DNA of 12,994 nucleotides from Chloroflexota bacterium (GTDB taxonomy: Bacteria > Chloroflexota > Dehalococcoidia > GIF9 > UBA5629), in assembly GCA_026389655.1 (NCBI GenBank), contig JAPLHL010000436.1:1-12994 (forward strand), written 5' to 3'. Below the pieces are notes generated by a model that made no database searches, was not told the DNA's origin, and saw only the letters and a list, made by a program, of their open reading frames with translations. A program made the translations under genes and the position numbers. This document shows, in pieces, positions 1 through 8,341 of the stretch; the stretch's first letter is position 1; every line of letters starts with the position of its first letter.

Positions 1-594
1 GGTCAATTTGATAGAGCTATTGCTGATTACGCTGTGGCGATTGAACTGGATCCAAACAATGATACAGCTTACCTCGACCGCGGGAATGCCTATGATAATA
101 AAAGTGAATATAGTAAGGCCATTGCTGATTACACCAGTGCGATCGCATTAAATCCAAAGCTTGCCGAAGCCTATAACAACCGCGGGTACGTATATGCTGA
201 GACAGGTGATAATAACCGTGCCATAAATGACTATACTATGGCGATTGAGCTAAACCGGAACTATGCCGAAGCTTACTATAACCGCGGCTATGCCTATGAT
301 GAAAAAGGTGGATATGATGAGGCCATAGCTGATTACAATGCTGCGATTGCAATAAACCCGAATGATCCGGAAGCTTACAGCAGCCGCGGGCATGTATATA
401 TTGAAAAAAGTATGTACTATGAAGCCGTTGACGATTATACCAGGGCAATCGAGCTGGACCCGCGGAGTGCCAGTTGTTACTATAACCGTGGGCTTGCCTA
501 TCAAAAATTGGGAGAACTAGGCAAAGCCGAAGACGATTTTAATAAGGCGAAGGAGTTAAGTAATCCATCATCTACTCCCGCCCCTGTAAATTAG
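1..594 (+). CDS. TPR-repeat protein, 5' end missing
   Basis: The reading frame is open to the left edge, so the gene begins outside the window; the GTG at 34 is internal, not a start. The visible 197 residues are the last 20 residues of one tetratricopeptide repeat, then five complete 34-residue repeats (codons from 61, 163, 265, 367 and 469) and a seven-residue tail ending PVN. Each repeat shows the TPR pattern: AEAYxNRGxxY in helix A, then a central Gly, then AIxDYxxAIxLxP in helix B. TPR arrays are protein-interaction scaffolds; they do not reveal a partner or reaction. No catalytic domain, signal peptide or membrane segment is visible in this part. The 121-bp gap and a separate promoter before the next gene suggest it is not part of the sulfur block. 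The family call is safe; the role is unknown. Confidence 0.9.
   Translation, partial: GQFDRAIADYAVAIELDPNNDTAYLDRGNAYDNKSEYSKAIADYTSAIALNPKLAEAYNNRGYVYAETGDNNRAINDYTMAIELNRNYAEAYYNRGYAYDEKGGYDEAIADYNAAIAINPNDPEAYSSRGHVYIEKSMYYEAVDDYTRAIELDPRSASCYYNRGLAYQKLGELGKAEDDFNKAKELSNPSSTPAPVN
61..570 (+). repeat. Five tandem 102-bp TPR-coding units
   Basis: The five full TPR units occupy 61-162, 163-264, 265-366, 367-468 and 469-570, each exactly 102 bp (34 codons) with no insertions between them. They share phrases such as the codons for NRGY, DYT and AIEL at fixed phase but have diverged at many third positions. This is therefore an ordinary diverged protein repeat rather than a recent DNA duplication. 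Confidence 0.75.
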
Positions 595-637
595 TCCATT
601 ATATAATCCCCACCGCCCAAAGGGCAGTATCCTCATC

Positions 638-665
638 TTGACGAAAGGTATCCGGACGTGATAAT
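638..665 (+). promoter_or_regulatory. Predicted sigma-70-type promoter of the Rrf2 gene
   Basis: A -35 box TTGACG (638-643) is separated by 16 bp from a -10 box GATAAT (660-665); each matches the consensus at five of six positions. Transcription would start near 671-673, at the left edge of the palindrome at 672-696 and about 45 bp before the ATG at 716. This is inferred from sequence only. Confidence 0.55.
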
Positions 666-671
666 CTATAC

Positions 672-696
672 ATTGTCTATAATAATACTAAACAAT
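672..696 (+). promoter_or_regulatory. 25-bp imperfect palindrome, probable Rrf2 operator
   Basis: The left arm ATTGTCTATAAT (672-683) and the right arm ATACTAAACAAT (685-696) are inverted copies matching at 9 of 12 positions around a central A at 684, with perfect ATTGT/ACAAT ends. It lies directly after the predicted promoter, where bound protein would block transcription. Rrf2 regulators bind as dimers, and IscR type 1 sites are also 25 bp palindromes, so autoregulation by the gene just downstream is the natural reading. The base sequence is not the IscR consensus. Binding is inferred. Confidence 0.5.
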
Positions 697-715
697 CATC
701 GAAACGGAGATACAG

Positions 716-1159
716 ATGAAGATATCAACAAAAGGCAGATATGCAACAAGGGCGTTACTGGACATTGCCCAGCATTATGGAAAAACGCCCGTACTCCTGA
801 AGGATATTTCTGCCAGGCAGGGTATCTCACTCCGTTACCTTGAGCAAATCGTGTCTCCTCTGATCTCTGCCAAAATAATCAACAGTACACGCGGTCCCAG
901 GGGTGGCGTTATGCTGGCAAGGCCCGCCAATAAAATCAAGTTGATAGAGATTATCCAGTTACTTGAGGGGCCTGTTGCTCCGGTGGAATGTGTAAGTAAT
1001 CCCGGTGTTTGTACGCGCGCTCCATCGTGCGCGGCACGCGACGTGTGGAGCGATCTGGCGCAGGCCATGTATGGGGTACTTGAATCCACTACATTGAAGG
1101 ACCTGGTGGAACGCCAGAAGAAAAAGGGAACCGGCAAGGAAATAATCTACGATATTTAA
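716..1159 (+). CDS. Rrf2-family transcriptional regulator with IscR-like cysteine triad
   Basis: A 147-residue protein of normal Rrf2 length. It begins MKISTKGRYATRALLDIA, the family's N-terminal helix, followed by a winged helix-turn-helix (about residues 26-68: LLKDISARQGIS, LRYLEQI, then the wing with STRGPRGG). C92, C99 and C105 form a C-x6-C-x5-C cluster in the loop where IscR-type proteins bind an Fe-S cluster, so redox or Fe-S sensing is plausible. CymR-type members lack these cysteines. The ATG is supported by GGAG at 706-709. It heads a block of cysteine, methionine and desulfurase genes and carries a palindrome over its own start, suggesting autoregulation and control of sulfur assimilation. 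Family call is strong; ligand and regulon are inferred. Confidence 0.92.
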   Translation: MKISTKGRYATRALLDIAQHYGKTPVLLKDISARQGISLRYLEQIVSPLISAKIINSTRGPRGGVMLARPANKIKLIEIIQLLEGPVAPVECVSNPGVCTRAPSCAARDVWSDLAQAMYGVLESTTLKDLVERQKKKGTGKEIIYDI

Positions 1160-1189
1160 ACGCAATATTGAATTTATGGAGATAATAAA

Positions 1190-2006
1190 ATGGCCATAGA
1201 GCTGTTAAAAAATGGAAAAACGAAGTTCAAGGGACTTGAATTACCTAAATTAACACGGGGTATTGCTAGAGATTCTTTGGAGTTGATAGGCAACACGCCG
1301 CTGGTGAGGTTGAATAAAATTACTATTGATTTTAACAATGCCTGATTCTGTATCACTTGAACGCAGGCAGTTACTGGCGATTCTGGGGGCGGAACTGATC
1401 CTGACACCGGGGGCGCAGGGGATGGCAGCCGCCGTAGCTAAAGCAGAAGAACTGGCAGCCTCAAATAAAAACTACCTTTTGCTACAGCAGTTTAAGAATG
1501 ATGCCAACCCGGCAATACATAAAGTGACCACGGCTGAAGAGATATGGCGCGATACAGAAGGAAAGGTTGATATAGTAGTTGCAGGCGTCGGGACCGGTGG
1601 CACGATAACGGGTATTGCCAGCGTCCTGAAGGAAAAGAAGAAGAGTTTCAAAGCTATTGCTGTCGAACCCGATACTTCGCCGGTACTTTCGGGGGGAAAA
1701 CCGGGACCCAACAAGATACAGGGAATTGGCGCAGGTTTCATCCCGGATGTTCTCAGGACCGATTTGCTGGACGAGATCGTGCAGGTGTCTGCAGAAAACG
1801 CCGGAAACACTGCCAGGCGTCTTGCCAGGGAGGAGGGCATACTGGTTGGTATATCGTCAGGAGCTGCTGCATGGGCGGCCCTGCAGGTGGCTAACAGGCC
1901 GGAAAATGCGGGAAAGCTGATAGTGGTAATACTTCCCGATACAGGGGAGCGTTATCTTTCCACCTGGCTGTTCCAGGAATTGACTATTCCCGGTAATAGC
2001 ATATAA
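1190..2006 (+). pseudogene. cysK: Cysteine synthase A (O-acetylserine sulfhydrylase), broken by internal deletion
   Basis: CysK joins O-acetylserine and sulfide to make cysteine with PLP. An ATG at 1190 (GGAG at 1178-1181) opens a 51-codon frame containing the family start [16 protein letters not shown], then stops at 1343-1345. From about 1326 a different frame continues the protein at [17 protein letters not shown], normally some 65-75 residues further on, and runs intact to 2006 through [12 protein letters not shown], the [10 protein letters not shown] segment, GISSGAAAW and [14 protein letters not shown]. The missing part holds the PLP-binding lysine (S-x-KDR) and the TSGNTG loop, so neither piece can be active. 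The frame change implies a net loss of 3k+2 nt, roughly 200-225 bp. The first 27 residues are an unusual extension. It could be a real pseudogene or an assembly collapse. Confidence 0.85.
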
Positions 2007-2073
2007 TCATAAGCTATCGCAGGAATGTTATGTGCAAAAAATCTTTAAGTCAACTTATTGACCAAAGAGGCAT

Positions 2074-2112
2074 AAGGGAACGGCTCGTTGTCACGGGCGT
2101 CTACGTTCCCTT
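2074..2112 (+). repeat. Inverted repeat able to form a long RNA hairpin
   Basis: AAGGGAACG (2074-2082) and CGTTCCCTT (2104-2112) are perfect 9-bp inverted arms. Inside, GCTCG (2083-2087) can pair with CGGGC (2094-2098) with one G-U pair, leaving a six-base loop and a five-base bulge at 2099-2103. No T-run follows, so it is not a standard intrinsic terminator of the cysK region; a leader-RNA element or protein site is possible. Confidence 0.5.
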
Positions 2113-2131
2113 CACAATGCGATCCAACTGT

Positions 2132-2147
2132 CGGGTATAAATACCCG
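2132..2147. repeat. Palindrome CGGGTAT-AA-ATACCCG
   Basis: Two perfect 7-bp arms (2132-2138 and 2141-2147) are separated by AA. The spacing is too tight for an RNA hairpin loop but suits a dimeric DNA-binding protein. It overlaps a TATAAA that could serve as a -10 box. The binding protein is unknown, and the sequence does not resemble the palindrome at 672-696. Confidence 0.45.
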
Positions 2148-2169
2148 CCGCTTCCATTATATTTCCGTA

Positions 2170-2189
2170 ACGTATACATACGTATACGT
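2170..2189. repeat. Inverted repeat ACGTATAC-N4-GTATACGT
   Basis: Perfect 8-bp arms at 2170-2177 and 2182-2189 flank ATAC. The same bases can be read as a direct repeat of ACGTATAC at a 10-bp step, one helical turn. It lies 40-60 bp before the metY start and is a candidate operator. A heptamer ATTGTTT just after it (2193-2199) also occurs, on the opposite strand, at the right end of the Rrf2 palindrome, which may be chance. Confidence 0.45.
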
Positions 2190-2210
2190 GTAATTGTTTC
2201 ACAGTATTAA

Positions 2211-3536
<1,326 letters not shown>

Positions 3537-3553
3537 GATAAGAGGATAATACC

Positions 3554-4699
3554 TTGGAAACGAATAAGACTACAGGAATAGTAGAAACAAAATACCTGAC
3601 CTTTGCCCAGCCGCCGGAAGACCTGGCGCTCGAATCGGGCGAGAGGCTGGGGCCTATCACTCTTGCCTATGAGACTTACGGCAGTCTTAATGAAGGCCGG
3701 ACAAATGCAATACTGCTCTTTCATGCGTTGTCCGGCGATGCCCATGCAGCGGGTTACCACCAGGGCGATAATCAGCCCGGCTGGTGGGATGGCATGATCG
3801 GGCCGGACAAAGCTTTCGATACCAATAAATACTTTGTTATCTGTTCCAACGTGATTGGGGGCTGTATGGGTTCAACCGGGCCGTCCTCTGTAAACCCCAA
3901 AACCGGGCAACCCTACAGCCTTGATTTTCCGATCATCAGCATCAAAGATATGGTGAATGCGCAGGCCAGGCTGTTGGATTACCTGGGAATAGATAAGTTG
4001 CTGTGCGTATCCGGCGGCTCGATGGGTGGCATGCAGGCGCTGCAATGGGCAGTCTCGTATCCAACACGGGTGCGTTCAGCCATCCCTATTGCCACCACTG
4101 CAAGGCACTCTCCTCAGCAGATTGCCTTTAATGAAGTAGGCCGGCAGGCCATCATGGCAGATCCAAATTGGAACAATGGTGGCTATTATAGTAGTACGCC
4201 GCCCACGCGAGGACTTTCCGTAGCCAGGATGGTGGGGCACATTACGTACATGAGCGATGCCTCGATGGCAGAGAAATTCGGGCGACGTTTCAAAGATCGC
4301 GTCGATAATGAGAAATTCGAGCCTGATTTCGAAGTCGAAGGATATCTGCAATACAGGGGTGATAATTTCGTTAAGAGATTTGACGCAAATTCTTACCTGT
4401 ACATTACCAAGGCACTGGACTATTTCGACCTGGAAAACGGCAAGGGCTTGAACCAGGTGCTGAAAGGCGTAAAGGCCAAATTCCTGGTAATTGCATTCAA
4501 GTCGGACTGGCTATACCCGGCGTATCAATCACGCGAGATCGTGAAAGCCTGCAAGCTGGCAGGTATCGATGCTACATATTGCGAGCTGAATTCGAATTAT
4601 GGGCACGATGCATTCCTGCTGGAAATCGAGGAGCAGGAATACCTGGTAAAGCATTTCCTGAGTAATGTTATAGAAAGCAACGGGAACGGCAAATCATGA
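3554..4699 (+). CDS. metX: Homoserine O-acetyltransferase (MetX; succinyl activity not excluded)
   Basis: MetX acylates homoserine, the first committed step to methionine, and feeds MetY. The 381-residue alpha/beta-hydrolase shows the oxyanion region [11 protein letters not shown] (55-65), the family motif [14 protein letters not shown] (99-112), the nucleophile elbow GGSMGGMQ with S156, and the remaining triad members D318 (SDWLYP) and H351 (YGHDAFL). The start is TTG at 3554, preceded by AGAGG at 3541-3545; no in-frame ATG nearby fits better, and the N-terminal [19 protein letters not shown] matches the family start. It overlaps metW by the ATGA at 4696-4699, so the two are translationally coupled. 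Acetyl versus succinyl donor cannot be settled by eye; the MetY partner favours acetyl. Confidence 0.92.
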   Translation: METNKTTGIVETKYLTFAQPPEDLALESGERLGPITLAYETYGSLNEGRTNAILLFHALSGDAHAAGYHQGDNQPGWWDGMIGPDKAFDTNKYFVICSNVIGGCMGSTGPSSVNPKTGQPYSLDFPIISIKDMVNAQARLLDYLGIDKLLCVSGGSMGGMQALQWAVSYPTRVRSAIPIATTARHSPQQIAFNEVGRQAIMADPNWNNGGYYSSTPPTRGLSVARMVGHITYMSDASMAEKFGRRFKDRVDNEKFEPDFEVEGYLQYRGDNFVKRFDANSYLYITKALDYFDLENGKGLNQVLKGVKAKFLVIAFKSDWLYPAYQSREIVKACKLAGIDATYCELNSNYGHDAFLLEIEEQEYLVKHFLSNVIESNGNGKS

Positions 4700-5304
4700 G
4701 TAATAATGATATAAAAAATATACGGCTGGACCATAGCGTAATACTGGACTGGGTGGAAGAAGGCTCAACGGTGCTGGAATTGGGATGCGGCGGCGGAGAC
4801 CTGATGTACCTGCTCAGCCAGCGTAAAAAGGCCAATGTCAGCGGGCTTGAGATAGACGAAACATCGATATTTACCTGTGTGTCACGTGGTTTGAGCGTGT
4901 CTCATCAGGATATAGATGAAGGCCTGTCCGAATATGCCGATCGTGCTTTCGATTACGTCATCATCAACCAGTGCTTACAGGAGGTGAGGAAACCTCATGT
5001 TGCACTGTCCGAAGCAGTGAGGGTTGGGAAAAAGGCCATCGTCGGGTTTCCCAACTTTGCCCATTACCAGACGCGCATTCAGCTTGCTTTCAAAGGGGTG
5101 GCGCCTGTCACACCGTCCCTTCCCTACGAGTGGTATGATACTCCCAACCTGCATTTTCTGAGCATTAAGGACTTTACCGGCTATTGCAGCAAGAACAACT
5201 TCAGCATTGAAAAGAGAGCTTTTCTTGGCAAGACAAAACTGGTACACTTCTGGCCAAACCTGCTTGCCGATTCGGCACTTTTCAAGATAAGCCGTAAAAT
5301 TTAG
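4696..5304 (+). CDS. metW: MetW, class I SAM-dependent methyltransferase-fold protein of methionine biosynthesis
   Basis: A 202-residue MetW. SAM-binding motif I is ELGCGGGD (28-35) in [17 protein letters not shown], followed by the acidic strand end GLEID and the strongly conserved MetW block around residues 95-160, including [19 protein letters not shown] and the [18 protein letters not shown] segment. MetW is almost always encoded next to metX, and pairs of the two are associated with homoserine acylation. Whether it methylates anything is not established from sequence. It starts within the metX stop codon (ATGA overlap), consistent with a 1:1 partnership. There is no MerR-like or other extra domain. 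Downstream is a purine-rich 40-bp gap before the desulfurase gene. Confidence 0.92.
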   Translation: MSNNDIKNIRLDHSVILDWVEEGSTVLELGCGGGDLMYLLSQRKKANVSGLEIDETSIFTCVSRGLSVSHQDIDEGLSEYADRAFDYVIINQCLQEVRKPHVALSEAVRVGKKAIVGFPNFAHYQTRIQLAFKGVAPVTPSLPYEWYDTPNLHFLSIKDFTGYCSKNNFSIEKRAFLGKTKLVHFWPNLLADSALFKISRKI

Positions 5305-5344
5305 GACAGGAGAGAACGGAGGCAGGATAACAGGAGAACCTGAC

Positions 5345-6529
5345 ATGAAACGCGTATACATGGATTATGCCGCCACGACGCCGGTCATGCCGGAAGTCAT
5401 TGAGGCGATGGAGCCTTATTTTCACGATAAGTTCGGGAACCCTTCCAGCATACATTCGATGGGCCAGGAAGGCAGGGATGCTGTCGAAAAGGCACGCGGG
5501 CAGATTGCATTTTTAATCCGTTGCCAGCCTGAGTCTGTGGTCTTTACAGGCTGCGGGACTGAAGCGGATAATCACGCTATTAAAGGGGTTGCTTTTGCCA
5601 ATCGGGAAAAGGGCAACCATATAATCACTACTACTATTGAGCACCATGCAGTCATTTATACCTGCGAGTTCTTAAAAAGCATGGGGTTCGATGTGACCTT
5701 CGTCCCGGTGGACAAATACGGGATGGTAGATCCCGGCGATATAAAAAAGGCCATTACCAAAAAGACACTTTTGGTCTCAGTCATGCATGCCAACAACGAG
5801 GTGGGGACGATACAACCCATTGAAGAAATTGGAAAGATAACCCGGGAGACCGGAGTATATTTTCATGTTGACGCAGTGCAGACCTTCGGACATCTTCCCA
5901 TAGATGTCGATAAACTGGGGATCGACTTTCTGTCCGCATCCGCACATAAATTATATGGCCCTAAAGGGGTTGGAATGCTATATATAAGGCCGGGTAGTTC
6001 AATCGTGTCACTGCTTCATGGCGGTGAGCAGGAGGAAGGCAGGCGCGCCGGGACGGAAAATGTGGCGGGCATAACCGGGTTTGGCAAAGCTGCCGAGATA
6101 GCACGGCAGGATATGCAGAAAGAGGCCGATGCGCTGACCGGTTACAGAAAAAAAATGATCGAATCTATCATGGGTACGGTGAGTGACACGTATTTAAACG
6201 GGCACCCGCAAATCAGATTGCCCAATAACGTCAATTTCAGTTTTGATTTTATTGAGGGTGAATCCATTCTTATGTACCTGGATGCTGAGGGTATCTGTGC
6301 TTCGACCGGGTCGGCCTGCAGTTCGGCGAGTTCCGAGCCGTCGCATGTGCTGACGGCCATGGGCATACCTGTTGAAAGGGCGCGCGGATCACTACGGCTC
6401 ACGATGGGGAGATGGACCGCGCAAGACGATGTCGACAAAGTGGTTGAAGCGCTGCCGCGCATCGTAGCAAAGCTGCGGGAGATGTCGCCGCTGGTCAAAG
6501 AAAAGTGCGGCTGGATCAAATATCTTTAA
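5345..6529 (+). CDS. iscS: Cysteine desulfurase, IscS/NifS type
   Basis: A class V aminotransferase-fold PLP enzyme that removes sulfur from cysteine as a persulfide for Fe-S clusters, tRNA thiolation or thio-cofactors. The 394 residues start MKRVYMDYAATTPV, as in IscS and NifS. Seen: H100 (IEHHAV, ring stacking), N151/E152 (HANNEVGTIQP), D176 and Q179 (HVDAVQ), PLP-binding K202 (SASAHKLYGPKG) and the catalytic loop cysteine C325 in STGSACSSASSEPSHVL. No deletion of the kind seen in SufS loops is present, so this is group I. AGGAGA at 5332-5337 supports the ATG at 5345. No iscU, nifU or thiI is adjacent; its grouping with an IscR-like Rrf2 gene and the met genes suggests a shared sulfur regulon. 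NifS versus IscS naming is a matter of role, unknown here. Confidence 0.93.
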   Translation: MKRVYMDYAATTPVMPEVIEAMEPYFHDKFGNPSSIHSMGQEGRDAVEKARGQIAFLIRCQPESVVFTGCGTEADNHAIKGVAFANREKGNHIITTTIEHHAVIYTCEFLKSMGFDVTFVPVDKYGMVDPGDIKKAITKKTLLVSVMHANNEVGTIQPIEEIGKITRETGVYFHVDAVQTFGHLPIDVDKLGIDFLSASAHKLYGPKGVGMLYIRPGSSIVSLLHGGEQEEGRRAGTENVAGITGFGKAAEIARQDMQKEADALTGYRKKMIESIMGTVSDTYLNGHPQIRLPNNVNFSFDFIEGESILMYLDAEGICASTGSACSSASSEPSHVLTAMGIPVERARGSLRLTMGRWTAQDDVDKVVEALPRIVAKLREMSPLVKEKCGWIKYL

Positions 6530-6571
6530 TTGCAAAGGAAGTATTCATTAAACAGGCAGGAGAATTTCACG

Positions 6572-6910
6572 ATGATTGCATACTGTGGAGTGGAATGCAC
6601 TGAATGTCCCGCGTATATCGCGACGAAGGCGAATGACGATAAGCTGCGTGAAGAGGCCGCAAAGATCTGGACTGAGCAATACAAGCATGAAATACGCCCG
6701 GACCAGATAAATTGCACCGGTTGCAAGTCGGAAGGCAAACGTTTCTTCTTCTGCCGGATATGCGGAATAAAAAAGTGTGCTGCTGAAAAAGGGCATGAAA
6801 CATGCGCTCAATGCCCTGATTTTGGATGTGAGAAGATAGATGGGCTAATGCAAATGGACCCCAACGTAAAGAAAGCACTTGAGGGACAGAGACAGCAACT
6901 GGGAAAATAA
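6572..6910 (+). CDS. DUF3795-type small cysteine-rich protein
   Basis: A 112-residue protein beginning MIAYCGVECTECPAY, the characteristic opening of DUF3795 proteins. I chose ATG 6572 because AGGAGAA sits at 6558-6564 with ideal spacing; an upstream TTG at 6530 would add 14 poorly conserved residues and touch the iscS stop. Eleven cysteines (5, 9, 12, 48, 51, 61, 64, 69, 78, 81, 86) occur in pairs such as C-x2-C, which suggests zinc or Fe-S binding. The centre reads NCTGCKSEGKRFFFCRICGIKKCA and then a CAQCPDFGC group. No enzymatic function is known to me. It follows the cysteine desulfurase by 42 bp on the same strand, so co-transcription is plausible. The family call is fairly firm; function unknown. 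Confidence 0.8.
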   Translation: MIAYCGVECTECPAYIATKANDDKLREEAAKIWTEQYKHEIRPDQINCTGCKSEGKRFFFCRICGIKKCAAEKGHETCAQCPDFGCEKIDGLMQMDPNVKKALEGQRQQLGK

Positions 6911-6929
6911 CTCAGGTATCTGGTGGTTT

Positions 6930-7457
6930 ATGGCGAGGTCATTTGATGATATAGGCAAGGAAGAAATCAGGGACCTGCTGGGCAAAGGATGGCTGACGCA
7001 TGACGGCGCATGGTTTTTGTCCGTCTGCATGGGATACGGTGTAAAAGAGGCCAACCGGATGAATAAGGCCGCAATAAAAGCCATGACGCCATTCGAAGTT
7101 CAAAGGCTTAAGCAAATCATGGCGTTTGACGAGCGTCAGTTAACAAACGCAATAGAAATTATGAAGTTCATGAAAGAAGGTATGAGGCTGATCCTCCCGG
7201 AATCTATATTAAGCAAGTATCATTTAAATATAGAATCACAAAATATATTACAGTGGGAGTGGGAGAAAAATGAATGTTTTGCCTACAAAGGGATGAGCAG
7301 GATGGGTGTGATTGATGGATATGAGTGCGGGGTCATGTACCGCATAGAATGCTGGTTTGAAACACTCGGGTTAAAGTTCGAGTCAAATGTAAAATTAGAC
7401 AATTGCCAGATGCACACCAAAGGATATTGCCGCGGCCAGTATAAATTTAATATATAA
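6930..7457 (+). CDS. Hypothetical protein, DUF6125 / ATC-hydrolase-like
   Basis: A 175-residue soluble protein. The N-terminal helix pair carries EEIRDLLGKGWLTHDGAWF (11-29), a look shared with the DUF6125 group, which is related in style to L-2-amino-thiazoline-4-carboxylate hydrolases. The C-terminal half holds six cysteines or nearby ones: C116, C133, C141, C159 and C167 with C33 further up, spaced as in NECF, YECG, IECW, DNCQ, GYCRG, suggesting metal binding or thiol chemistry. ATG 6930 is preferred although its Shine-Dalgarno (GGTGG, 6922-6926) is weak; a TTG at 6879 would overlap the preceding gene by 32 nt. It is 19 bp after the DUF3795-type gene and probably co-transcribed. If it were an ATC hydrolase, it would feed cysteine formation, which would fit the block, but the family match is remembered, not tested. 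Confidence 0.5.
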   Translation: MARSFDDIGKEEIRDLLGKGWLTHDGAWFLSVCMGYGVKEANRMNKAAIKAMTPFEVQRLKQIMAFDERQLTNAIEIMKFMKEGMRLILPESILSKYHLNIESQNILQWEWEKNECFAYKGMSRMGVIDGYECGVMYRIECWFETLGLKFESNVKLDNCQMHTKGYCRGQYKFNI

Positions 7458-7474
7458 ATCCGCCTCTTTATGAG

Positions 7475-8341
7475 TTATTCACCTATCAGCCTGTACATAT
7501 TTTTGTAGGCAGCAGCGAAACCGGGGTCTTCTTTTTCGAAAGTGGTTCTCAGGGCTTTCATCCTGTCTATAAATTCCTGTCTTTTGCCTTCATTTACAAG
7601 TCCGGCCCACTCACCGGCTTTCGCTTTAAAAAGTTTTTCAATATTAACCAGGCCCGGAAGGTGCATTTGCAGGGACGAATAGAAGTCGGGGTCTTCTGAG
7701 ATTACCCCTTCGGCCAATGTCAGCAGCGTCCGGTAGGTTGTACCACTTACCTGTTGTGATTCCTTAAGCTTGCCAAGGGTGGAAAGGGTATCTGCTGATA
7801 CCAGCGCAATGAAATGCGACAGTCCAAGCACGATGCTCATGATTTCATCATGTTCTTCGGGTTTCATCAGCTCGACTTTAGCGCCTTTGCCTTCAAGATA
7901 ATCCTTCGCTTTATCCGCCAGCGCCTGTTCCTGGGCGTTGGTAGGCGTCAGTACGAACCGCTGTCCTTTGACGCCTTCGGCGCCGGGGCCGAACATGGGG
8001 TGTATGCCCAGTATAGTGCCTTGCTTAATATATTTGTGCATTACTTCAACCGGTTTTGCTTTGATAGAGGTGATATCGAAGATGTACTGGCCGGAGTGGG
8101 TGCGGGGCGCTATTTCTTTAACGACAGATTCGAAGCTATTAATCGGAACCGAGAGAATAACGGCATCTGATCCGGCGACCGCCTGTTCATTGGAGGCGCA
8201 TTCAACTCCCAATCGCCCCGCTGTCTCCCGGAGCCTGGCCTGGTCGCGACCGGAAATGACAACCTTTTTACCTTCTTTAGACAGGAACCGGGCGAACCAT
8301 TGCCCCATATTGCCGTAGCCACCGACTATGGCTATCTTCAT
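7475..8341 (-). CDS. tyrA: Prephenate dehydrogenase (tyrosine branch)
   Basis: It oxidises and decarboxylates prephenate to 4-hydroxyphenylpyruvate, the tyrosine precursor. The 288 residues begin with a Rossmann nucleotide-binding motif, IVGGYGNMG (5-13), followed by SGRD (30-33), which suggests NADP preference because the second strand ends in Ser-Gly-Arg rather than an acidic residue (inference). Then come DITSIK (89-94) with T91/S92, the signature GIHPMFGPG (112-120) with H114, and GLSHF (173-177) with H176. There is no fused chorismate mutase and no obvious ACT domain, the short form also seen in archaea. ATG at 8341 overlaps the pheA stop by 4 nt (ATGA). It is the last gene of the operon, and its stop lies 17 bp from that of a converging gene. 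Confidence 0.92.
   Translation of the reverse strand: MKIAIVGGYGNMGQWFARFLSKEGKKVVISGRDQARLRETAGRLGVECASNEQAVAGSDAVILSVPINSFESVVKEIAPRTHSGQYIFDITSIKAKPVEVMHKYIKQGTILGIHPMFGPGAEGVKGQRFVLTPTNAQEQALADKAKDYLEGKGAKVELMKPEEHDEIMSIVLGLSHFIALVSADTLSTLGKLKESQQVSGTTYRTLLTLAEGVISEDPDFYSSLQMHLPGLVNIEKLFKAKAGEWAGLVNEGKRQEFIDRMKALRTTFEKEDPGFAAAYKNMYRLIGE

Noticed and set aside
1..594. Regular 102-bp periodicity considered as a CRISPR or satellite array
   Set aside because: Units are in frame, diverged at third positions and encode 34-residue TPR motifs.
615..625. GCCC-AAA-GGGC hairpin after the TPR gene, considered as a terminator
   Set aside because: The stem is only 4 bp, the loop only three bases, and no T-run follows.
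1326..2006. Separate short gene starting at TTG 1326
   Set aside because: It begins in the middle of the CysK fold without the PLP lysine, and no ribosome-binding site precedes the TTG; it is better read as the 3' piece of a deleted cysK.
4975..5361. 128-residue minus-strand frame across metW and the iscS start
   Set aside because: It is antisense to strongly conserved MetW blocks and has no family features.
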